Assembly (NCBI RefSeq): GCF_007833215.1
Contig: NZ_CP042239.1
Location: forward strand, 806,001-870,000
DNA length: 64,000 bases
From: Sphingomonas suaedae
GTDB lineage: Bacteria > Pseudomonadota > Alphaproteobacteria > Sphingomonadales > Sphingomonadaceae
Direction of reading: 5' to 3'
Part shown: piece after piece, positions 8,148 to 15,264 of the stretch
How positions within the stretch are numbered: position 1 is the first letter of the stretch
Layout of the letters: each line of letters starts with the position of its first letter
The notes under the pieces: generated by a model
The model's database searches: none
Told to the model about the DNA's origin: nothing
Seen by the model: only the letters and a program-made list of their open reading frames with translations
Position numbers and translations under genes: made by a program

Positions 8148-9241
8148 AATCTGAAGCCGGCACCGACGCCGAACTGGGTGCGGTCGGCGCCGGTCGCGCG
8201 GTCCTCATGCGCCAGCGAAAGCCGCAGTGTCGCGTGTGGCGACATGTCGATGCTAACGCCGCCGAAGACGCTGCGCACCGGGACCACAATCCCTTCGTCG
8301 GTATCGGGTGCGTCGCTGTAGCCGACGAACACGCGCAGCGGATCGCTAGCCTGCAGATCGCCGCGCAGCGCAAAGCCGGAGCGGTGGCGACCGCGCTCGT
8401 CGAACAGATTGATCCAGCGCGCGGTGACCCAGAACCGCCCGCCCAGATATTGTTCGACCCCCGGGGTCACGCTCTGGACGTCGCCCAGCGCAAACCGCGC
8501 CTGCCGCGCGTCGAGGGTTAGGACTGTCGCATAGGGTCCGCTGCGCACGCGCGCCGAGCCGCCCAGCCCGACCTGCCACTCAGGCCGGAAGTCGGGATCG
8601 GCGGTGCCGCCAAAGCTCAGATAGCCGCGCAGCCCGTCCCCAATCGCCCCTTCGACCAATGCCTCGCCATAGACGTCGGTGCGGCCAAACCGTCGCGCAT
8701 ATTCAACGCGCGCGCCGATCGCGGTGCTCGGGTTGGGGCGGTAACGCAGCTGGGCTGCGGCCTCGGTCCAGTCGGGCTGCGGTCCGGACAGGTCGCTCAG
8801 GCTGCCCTCGAGGTCGATCTGCCAGTGGGCGGGGAGTGGCTCGGTCGCCAGCTGTCGACGCAGTTCCGCGGCATCGGCGTTGGCGGCGTCAACAGGTTCG
8901 AGCGCGCGCCCCGCCCCAGCAATATCTCCGCGTCGCTGCGCAATCCGGGCGAGGCCGATCCGGGCATCGCTATAGTCGGGCGCGACCGACAGCGCGGCGC
9001 GGAACGCCGCCTCGGCGGCGTCGAGCTGTCCGAGCGCCAGCTGGGCCAGGCCCAGTTGCACCTGCGCGTCTGCGTTCCGCGGATTGGCCGCGACGACAGG
9101 CTCGAGCAGCTCCACCGCGCGCGCCGGATCGCCGGCCAGCCGCGCCGACACTGCCGACTGATAGGGGTCTGCGACGCTCGCTTGATCCTGCGGCAATGCG
9201 TCGATGGGGAGGGTGAGAAGGAGGGCTGCGGCGCTGATCAT
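8144..9241 (-). CDS. TPR protein with YaiO-like outer-membrane beta-barrel
   Basis: A 365-residue exported protein. The N-terminus (MISAAALLLTLPIDALPQD) is a short signal peptide. Residues ~28-130 form about three TPR units (e.g. NADAQVQLGLAQLALGQLDA and YSDARIGLARIAQRRGDIAG). Residues ~145-365 are alternating amphipathic strands ending in a terminal Phe (GVGAGFRF), the C-terminal signature of outer-membrane barrels; the layout matches YaiO-family proteins. In comparable exopolysaccharide systems a TPR plus barrel protein forms the outer-membrane exit (AlgK/AlgE, PgaA). It lies between the receiver gene and the HEAT gene with 4-nt overlaps, so synthase and exporter would be made together. Confidence 0.85.
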   Translation of the reverse strand: MISAAALLLTLPIDALPQDQASVADPYQSAVSARLAGDPARAVELLEPVVAANPRNADAQVQLGLAQLALGQLDAAEAAFRAALSVAPDYSDARIGLARIAQRRGDIAGAGRALEPVDAANADAAELRRQLATEPLPAHWQIDLEGSLSDLSGPQPDWTEAAAQLRYRPNPSTAIGARVEYARRFGRTDVYGEALVEGAIGDGLRGYLSFGGTADPDFRPEWQVGLGGSARVRSGPYATVLTLDARQARFALGDVQSVTPGVEQYLGGRFWVTARWINLFDERGRHRSGFALRGDLQASDPLRVFVGYSDAPDTDEGIVVPVRSVFGGVSIDMSPHATLRLSLAHEDRATGADRTQFGVGAGFRF

Positions 9242-9612
9242 TTCAGCTCCGGCAATAGCCGTGCAAGTCGCATCATCAATTCCTCCGGGATGAAGGGTTT
9301 GACCAGATAGTCGCTGGCGCCGAGGTCAAACGCATCGACGATGTCGCGCTGCTGCTTGCGCGCGGTCAGCATGATGACGGGAATCGCGGCGGTTTCGGAC
9401 TGTCTGCGCAGCCGCCGCAACACCAATTGGCCATCCATTACCGGCATCATCGTGTCGAGGATGATCGCGTCGGGCAGATGCTGTTCGGCCAGCTCCACCG
9501 CCTGCGCCCCGTCGCGCGCGATCAGAACGCGATAGCCCTTGTTTTCGAGACGAAAACTGAGCAGCTCGACGAGCAGCTCATTGTCGTCGCATATGAGGAT
9601 CGTCCTGTTCAC
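9238..9612 (-). CDS. Single-domain response regulator heading the glycosyltransferase operon
   Basis: A 124-residue receiver: acidic pair in LICDDNELL, phosphoacceptor Asp in IILDTMMPVMDG, Thr in MLTARK, Lys in LVKPFIPEEL. It has no output domain. The start is uncertain: I chose GTG at 9612 (VNRTILICDD), because the upstream TTG at 9642 adds ten residues unlike a receiver and neither has a strong ribosome-binding site. Its stop overlaps the TPR-barrel start by 4 nt. A receiver as first gene of a polysaccharide synthase operon, facing an operon that ends in an Hpt gene, suggests it is the terminal acceptor of that phosphorelay. This is inference from position. Confidence 0.85.
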   Translation of the reverse strand: MNRTILICDDNELLVELLSFRLENKGYRVLIARDGAQAVELAEQHLPDAIILDTMMPVMDGQLVLRRLRRQSETAAIPVIMLTARKQQRDIVDAFDLGASDYLVKPFIPEELMMRLARLLPELK

Positions 9613-9770
9613 TACGCCACGCCCCGGACAATTCTTACCCAAAATGTAGCGTCAAAGCGGGGCTTGGGCCACCCAAACCAAGGGTGAGCCTGACTCGTTC
9701 CGGCGCAGCTATGGTGCGCTTCGGCAGGATAGTCCTGCGAATTAAGAAAGGGTTAAGATCGAGCGGGCGC

Positions 9771-12011
9771 TCATTGCATCGCAGCGCGACGCAATTCGAT
9801 CGCCGGGTTCCGATACAGCAGCGCGGCGATGGCAGCGGGGCTGAGCGGGCGGGACAGCAGATACCCCTGCAGCGAGGTGCAGCCGGCATCGGCAAGGAAG
9901 TCGCGCTGCTCGTCCGTTTCGACGCCTTCCGCTGTGATCTGCATGCCGCTTGCCTTGGCCAGGTCGACGATGGCGCGGATGATCGCACTTCCGCCACGCC
10001 GCATATCGATGCCGTTGACGAAGCTCTGGTCGATCTTGATCCGGTCGACTTCGAAATTGCGCAGGTGGCTGAACGAGGAATAGCCCGTGCCGAAATCGTC
10101 CAGCGCGATCCGTACACCTGCCGCGCGCAGCCGGACCAGCGTGGCCTGGCACGCGCTGGCGCTCTCGATGAAGCTCGTTTCGGTGATCTCGATCTCGAGC
10201 CGCGAAGGTTCGAGCCGGGTGCGCTTGAGGATGCCCAGGATTTCCTCGGCCAGTTCCTCGTCGCGCAACTGCACCGCTGAGACATTGACCGAGATGCTTG
10301 GCAGACGCAGACGGACCGCGTCGGCACAGGCACGTTCCAGCACCCAGGTGCCAATCCCGTTGATCAAGCCACAGGCCTCGGCGATCGGCACGAAGGTTGC
10401 CGGAGACATCATGCCGCGGACCGGATGCTGCCAGCGCAACAGCGCCTCCGCCCCGATGATCTGACCGCTTTGCGCCGCGTAGAGCGGCTGATATTCGATC
10501 CGAAGCTGATCACCCGCATCGAGGGCGTCTCGCAAATCAGCCTCGATCTCGCGCCGATGGCGTACACCGGCGTCCATCTCCTCGCGAAAGAACATGTACC
10601 GGCCGCGGCCTGATGCTTTTGCTTCGTAAAGCGCGATGTCCGCCTTGCGGGCCAGCTCGGTCCGCGTCGTCGCGTCAGCCGGCGACAGGGCAACACCGAT
10701 GCTGACGCCCACACTCGCCTTGCTTCCGGCGAGGTCGAACGGCTCGCCGACCGCCTCGATGATGCGCAGACACAGGATCTCCGTCGACGCTGCAGATACC
10801 GCCCCGGTCTGGATGACCGCGAACTCGTCGCCGCCGATGCGCGCAACCACGTCGGTTTCGCGCGTGACTTCGACAAGCCGACGCGCTGTCGCAACGATCA
10901 ACTCGTCCCCGGCGGGATGTCCGAGCGTGTCGTTGACCTGTTTGAACCGGTCGAGATCGAAATAGAGGAGGGCGACCTGCGCGTCGTTCGCCTGAGCTTT
11001 GGCGAGTATGTGCCCGAGCCGATCGTCGAACAGGGCGCGGTTGGCAAGCCCAGTGAGCGGATCGTGAAAGGCGAGGTGCTGTGCCTGCGCTTCGCTCGCT
11101 TCGAGCGCCAGCGTGCTGCGCCGAATCCGCAACAACAGCCATCCGACCATCGCCAGGATCATCACCAGCGCACCGATCGCGAACGGCGCGATCCGCCGTG
11201 CCATGAGTGCACCCGGACCAAAGGGTTCCCAGACGATATAGCCGAGGGGCTTCCCGGTGCGATCGACGAGCGGCGCCGCACGATCCGATCCGATGGGATC
11301 GAGCGCGGTTGCGAAGCGCGCGTTGGTCAACTGATAGGCCTCGGCAAACTCCTTGAGAAAGCTGCCGTCGAGCCGACGCACGCTGACATGAAAGGGCGGC
11401 TTCATCCCTGGCGTGATGTTGCCTTCTTCGTCGAGGATCGCCTTGACGCTGACGATCGCGGGATGGCCGCCGATGCGGGCGATGGCGTAGCTGTCCGGTG
11501 TGCGCTGCGGTACCGTAACGGAATGGGGGAGGGGGCGCGTGAGCTTGTGGACAAGGTTCTGGACCAAGGGTGCGACGACCACTCCGACGCGTTGACGATA
11601 GTCTCCCGGCGAAATCCGTTTGCCGTCGCGCATCGCGTAGATCGGCGCGCCGGAAGCATCGAGAACATAGGCCTCGTCATGCCCGTAATAGCTGTGCAAC
11701 CAGACCCCGAGATTGTCGTCGAGCCATTTGAAATCGGGTCGGGGCGCGGTGACATGCCGCAGCGCCTCGTCCCAGATCGTCACCCCTTCCTGATCATGTG
11801 CGATCGCAGCGGAGCGCTGCTTCAAGACCGTCTCGATCAGGGCCTGCTGGCGATCACCTGCGAGCTTGTTCGCCTGACTCGCCGAAAGAAGCACCACGGC
11901 GGTAAGCGCGATGGCGAGCGTCGCGACCGCGGCGATAGCAGGCAGGGCTACACGGGCCAGAAAGGATTGGTCCTGCCGCCTGTCGGGTCTGAAAGTCGCG
12001 GATTTGGACAT
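9771..12011 (-). CDS. CHASE4-GGDEF-EAL cyclic-di-GMP enzyme
   Basis: A 746-residue membrane protein: helix 1 (~20-45); periplasmic CHASE4-like domain (~60-235) with VTIWDEALRH and YGHDEAYVLD; helix 2 (~268-292); GGDEF domain with an intact GGDEF (393-397); EAL domain with EALLRW (Glu522), DDFGTGYSSFSHL, DRIKIDQSFV and AEGVE. The product-inhibition I-site RETD lies exactly five residues before GGDEF. Both active sites look intact, so it may make and degrade c-di-GMP, with one activity dominating. It is upstream of and on the same strand as the glycosyltransferase operon, separated by 158 bp. It is divergent from the TorF-like gene. Confidence 0.9.
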   Translation of the reverse strand: MSKSATFRPDRRQDQSFLARVALPAIAAVATLAIALTAVVLLSASQANKLAGDRQQALIETVLKQRSAAIAHDQEGVTIWDEALRHVTAPRPDFKWLDDNLGVWLHSYYGHDEAYVLDASGAPIYAMRDGKRISPGDYRQRVGVVVAPLVQNLVHKLTRPLPHSVTVPQRTPDSYAIARIGGHPAIVSVKAILDEEGNITPGMKPPFHVSVRRLDGSFLKEFAEAYQLTNARFATALDPIGSDRAAPLVDRTGKPLGYIVWEPFGPGALMARRIAPFAIGALVMILAMVGWLLLRIRRSTLALEASEAQAQHLAFHDPLTGLANRALFDDRLGHILAKAQANDAQVALLYFDLDRFKQVNDTLGHPAGDELIVATARRLVEVTRETDVVARIGGDEFAVIQTGAVSAASTEILCLRIIEAVGEPFDLAGSKASVGVSIGVALSPADATTRTELARKADIALYEAKASGRGRYMFFREEMDAGVRHRREIEADLRDALDAGDQLRIEYQPLYAAQSGQIIGAEALLRWQHPVRGMMSPATFVPIAEACGLINGIGTWVLERACADAVRLRLPSISVNVSAVQLRDEELAEEILGILKRTRLEPSRLEIEITETSFIESASACQATLVRLRAAGVRIALDDFGTGYSSFSHLRNFEVDRIKIDQSFVNGIDMRRGGSAIIRAIVDLAKASGMQITAEGVETDEQRDFLADAGCTSLQGYLLSRPLSPAAIAALLYRNPAIELRRAAMQ

Positions 12012-12085
12012 GATCCGGACAGCTAGGCCGGCATCCTTTCTAAAGGATGAAATTCCACCCCTGTGTTCGCACGATCGTATAAGTT

Positions 12086-12113
12086 TTGCAGTAACTTAAC
12101 GCGATGTTATGGT
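12086..12113 (+). promoter_or_regulatory. Possible sigma-70 promoter for the TorF-like/TonB receptor pair
   Basis: TTGCAG (12086-12091) and TATGGT (12108-12113) are separated by 16 bp, and the second lies 24 bp before the chosen ATG at 12138. Spacing and -35 fit are reasonable and the -10 is weak. Found by eye only. Confidence 0.3.
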
Positions 12114-12137
12114 GGCCGGGCGCATGGCGCGGGCACC

Positions 12138-12806
12138 ATGATCCCGCCGCATTCTCTTGTCGTCATTTGGCTCTTTGCGATCATTACGGGCGGGACCGCG
12201 CGCCCAGCTTTCGCGCGTGATGTTAGCGCGGAAGTGGCAATCGTCACCGACTATCGCTTTCGCGGTCTCAGCCTGTCCGACCATATGCCCGTCATCCAAG
12301 GCGGAATCGGTGTCGAGCAGGATGAGTGGCAGGCGCAACTGTGGGGCTCCACCAGGGCGGATGGCGCCGCGGAAGGACGCGAGATAGACCTGTATCTTGG
12401 CCGAGCCGGTTCGGTCGGTGCCCTCGTCTACGAGGCGGGCGCGCGCGCCTATTTCGTCAGAGGGGCTCCCGCCTATCTCGAAGTGACCGCGCAATTCGGC
12501 CGAGAGCTTGGCCCAGTCCAGATCGCCGCGGAGCTGAGCTATGCACCAGCGCAGGCCAGACTTGGCGACAATCTCTATGGGGCTGCGACGTTGTCCGTGG
12601 CACCTTTCACCGGGCTCACGCTGAGCGGGCGGGCCGGGATCGAGGATAGCGCGACCTATGGCCCGAAAGGCGACTGGGAGCTCCGTGCTGCATTCGAGGC
12701 GGAGCCACTGCTCCTCAGCGCCGCGATCGTTCAGGCGCGCAGCCCCTTACTGACTTTGCAAGAGCGCGCCCCGGCGGGCGTCTTTGCGCTCCAGCTGGGA
12801 TTTTGA
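12138..12806 (+). CDS. TorF-family putative outer-membrane porin
   Basis: A 222-residue exported protein. A signal peptide ends near PAFARD, followed by EVAIVTDYRFRGLSLSD, the N-terminal strand motif typical of the TorF (Gcw_chp) family of putative porins, then alternating strands and a terminal Phe (FALQLGF). The usual role suggested for this family is an outer-membrane barrel, often near TonB receptors; the substrate is unknown. The ATG at 12138 is used because the signal peptide starts there; the ORF opens 75 nt further upstream. Its stop TGA shares a base with the next ATG (TGATG), coupling it to the TonB-dependent receptor. Confidence 0.75.
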   Translation: MIPPHSLVVIWLFAIITGGTARPAFARDVSAEVAIVTDYRFRGLSLSDHMPVIQGGIGVEQDEWQAQLWGSTRADGAAEGREIDLYLGRAGSVGALVYEAGARAYFVRGAPAYLEVTAQFGRELGPVQIAAELSYAPAQARLGDNLYGAATLSVAPFTGLTLSGRAGIEDSATYGPKGDWELRAAFEAEPLLLSAAIVQARSPLLTLQERAPAGVFALQLGF

Positions 12807-15091
12807 TGATGAAGTTTGAAATCGCCTCGCTGGCGTTCACCCTCGCTGCTTCCGGGGCATCGGCCGATGAGTTGCCTGAAGTCCTTCCGGTGGAGGAGGT
12901 CGTTGTCACCGCGCAGCATCGTCGCGAACCGATCGGCGAAACGCCGATCGCGATCAGCGCTTTTGACGGCAGCTTCGTGGAACGTGCCCGGCTCGACGAC
13001 ATCAAGGATCTTGTGGCCTTCGCCCCGGGTTTCGCGGGAGCCTCGGACGATAGCTATATCGAGGATCTGGCGGTGCGCGGCATTGCGTCGAACGACTATG
13101 GCATTGGCGGCGAGCCATCGATCGGGATCTTCAAGGACGGGATTCATCAGGGCCGCACCGGCTCGGCAGTGACCTCGCTCTACGACATCGAGCGCGGTGA
13201 GGCACTGCGCGGGCCGCAGGGCTTTCTGTTCGGGCGCAATGCCATCTCCGGCGCGATCAGCGTCGTGACGCGCAAGCCCGAGTTCGACCGGTGGAGCGGG
13301 GTCCTGGCTGCAGGCTATGGCGAACCCGACCGCGTCGAATTCGACGGGGCGGTGAATATCCCGCTGGGTCCGAACTGGGCGATGCGGATGGCCGGCTATT
13401 TGCTCAACACCGACGGCTGGATCGACAACGCGGCGACCCCGGGACATGACCGGATCATGCACCAGTCCAAGGCTGCGGGCCGCGTCAGCTTGCGCTACGA
13501 ACGGGGCGCACTCAATGCCTGGATCATCGGCGAGCATGAGCACCGGCGACTGGACGGTACGCCCTATCGCGCCGCCAATGCCGACCGCGAAGTCATTGAC
13601 GCGATTGATGCGGCGCTGGGAACCCGAATTGTCGTGCGCGGCGACGGACGGTCGATCGACAGCGATCTGCTCAACCCGCGCGACGACGGCGATATCAGCA
13701 GCCTTACGGCGCAGGCCGAGCTCGATCTGGGTTTCGCGACACTGACGGGCATCGCAGGCTATCGCGGCCACCGCTTTGTTTATGAAGAGGACTATGATGG
13801 CACCGCCGAGCCGTTCGGCATCTATCGCCAGTTTCAGTCAGGCACCTATGCAAGCGGTGAGTTGCGGCTGGTCTCAAGCGCCAACGGCCCGCTGAGCTGG
13901 ACGGTCGGCCTGTCCGCCTATCGTGAAACCGTGAATGCGCGCTTCACGGACGAGGCGGATGAGCGCTACATCTGCCTTGCCGGTTATGGCTATGCGAGTT
14001 GTGGCGCGCTGACGCAGGACCTGTTCGGCACGGTCTATACCCCTTCCGCCGACGGCATGTTCGTTCAGCCCAACCATGCACGGAACGTCGCGACCGGAGT
14101 TTCTGCCTATGGCGACGTCAACTACTGGGTTTTGCCGCGCCTGCAGCTGGGTGCCGGGCTCCGCTACAGCTGGGATCGCAAGCGCTTCGCGCTTGACGTG
14201 CCGCAAACCACGAGCAGCCTCGGCAACATCTGGACCTTTACCTATCGCACCGATGGGTTCGTCGAGGATGCGCGGAGCTGGCAAGGCGTGACCCCGCGCC
14301 TTTATCTGCGCTGGAAAGCTGAGGAGCGCGTCAGCATCTACGCCAGCGTGTCGCGCGGCTACAAGGCTGGCGGCTTCGGGACGTTCACCCTTGAGGCACC
14401 ATCTCCGATCGACGATTTCGGATTGGTTCCGACGGGCACGCGACCAGATGCGTTCGATCCAGAAACCGTGTGGAGCAAGGAGCTGGGGATCAAGGCGAGC
14501 CTCGCGCAGGGCCGGTTGCACTTCGATCTCGTTGCCTTCGACTATCTTTACTCGAACCTGCAGACCAACTTCTACAACACCGAAACCCGTGCGCAGGAAG
14601 TGATCAATATCGGTGAGGTGCGCGGGCGGGGCATTGAGGCGGCACTCACCGCGCGGCCCGCGACCTGGTTCGACCTTCGCTCCTCGCTTACATGGACGCG
14701 GACGCGCACGCGTGGCGACCGAGGCTGCGCACTCGACGATTGTGGTGGATTGACCAATCCCGAATGGGCGTCGAACGGCGTTGCGACCTTCCGCTATCCG
14801 CTCGGTCCTGACGAGGCGAGCCTGTCGATCGAGTGGATGTGGCAAGGAAAGTCGCGCGAAGCATGGGACTGGCGCGGCATCGTGCGACGGGACCCGGCGG
14901 TCGTTGCCAACCTTGTGCTCGGATATCGCTGGGGGCGGCGGGTTGAGGCGAACGTCTACGTCCAAAATCTGTTCGACAAGCTGTGGTACCAGGGCGTACT
15001 AAACGGCGGTGACCTAGACCCTGCTTCCGTCTGGGGCGTATCGCAGCCGCGCAACATCGGCATCAACATCAGGATAGGCGGAAGGGGCTAG
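12806..15091 (+). CDS. TonB-dependent outer-membrane receptor
   Basis: A 761-residue receptor. After a short signal peptide (to about GASADE) comes a TonB-box-like EEVVVTA. The plug (~35-150) carries ALRGPQGFLFGRNAISGAI, and the 22-strand barrel ends in GINIRIGG. The length fits siderophore/vitamin/plant-compound receptors of sphingomonads; no ligand can be assigned. The start is the ATG overlapping the upstream stop (TGATG); a second ATG follows directly. It forms a two-gene unit with the TorF-like gene and ends about 170 bp before the right copy of the long repeat. Confidence 0.9.
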   Translation: MMKFEIASLAFTLAASGASADELPEVLPVEEVVVTAQHRREPIGETPIAISAFDGSFVERARLDDIKDLVAFAPGFAGASDDSYIEDLAVRGIASNDYGIGGEPSIGIFKDGIHQGRTGSAVTSLYDIERGEALRGPQGFLFGRNAISGAISVVTRKPEFDRWSGVLAAGYGEPDRVEFDGAVNIPLGPNWAMRMAGYLLNTDGWIDNAATPGHDRIMHQSKAAGRVSLRYERGALNAWIIGEHEHRRLDGTPYRAANADREVIDAIDAALGTRIVVRGDGRSIDSDLLNPRDDGDISSLTAQAELDLGFATLTGIAGYRGHRFVYEEDYDGTAEPFGIYRQFQSGTYASGELRLVSSANGPLSWTVGLSAYRETVNARFTDEADERYICLAGYGYASCGALTQDLFGTVYTPSADGMFVQPNHARNVATGVSAYGDVNYWVLPRLQLGAGLRYSWDRKRFALDVPQTTSSLGNIWTFTYRTDGFVEDARSWQGVTPRLYLRWKAEERVSIYASVSRGYKAGGFGTFTLEAPSPIDDFGLVPTGTRPDAFDPETVWSKELGIKASLAQGRLHFDLVAFDYLYSNLQTNFYNTETRAQEVINIGEVRGRGIEAALTARPATWFDLRSSLTWTRTRTRGDRGCALDDCGGLTNPEWASNGVATFRYPLGPDEASLSIEWMWQGKSREAWDWRGIVRRDPAVVANLVLGYRWGRRVEANVYVQNLFDKLWYQGVLNGGDLDPASVWGVSQPRNIGINIRIGGRG

Positions 15092-15264
15092 TGCCTTCGC
15101 CCGTCGGACCCGAGGGCTGGAAATCTCGATGTAGCGGGCGGCAATGGTCGTGGCGCTGAGCGTTAGCCCGCAGGCGATTGGATTCGCGATACATACCGTC
15201 CGCCGTCGACCCATGAGCGGCCTTGCTGCCATTGCTAGAACCAGCCAATCCGCAAAGCGCCCCA
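15092..15264. other. Spacer between TonB receptor and right repeat
   Basis: I see no gene. It contains the 13-bp sequence cccatgagcggcc (15210-15222), which also occurs at 2628-2640 at the inner edge of the left repeat. Confidence 0.4.

Noticed and set aside
10917..12026. 369-codon plus-strand ORF opposite the GGDEF-EAL gene
   Set aside because: It is antisense to recognised CHASE4 and GGDEF domains, with no start signal and no recognisable fold.
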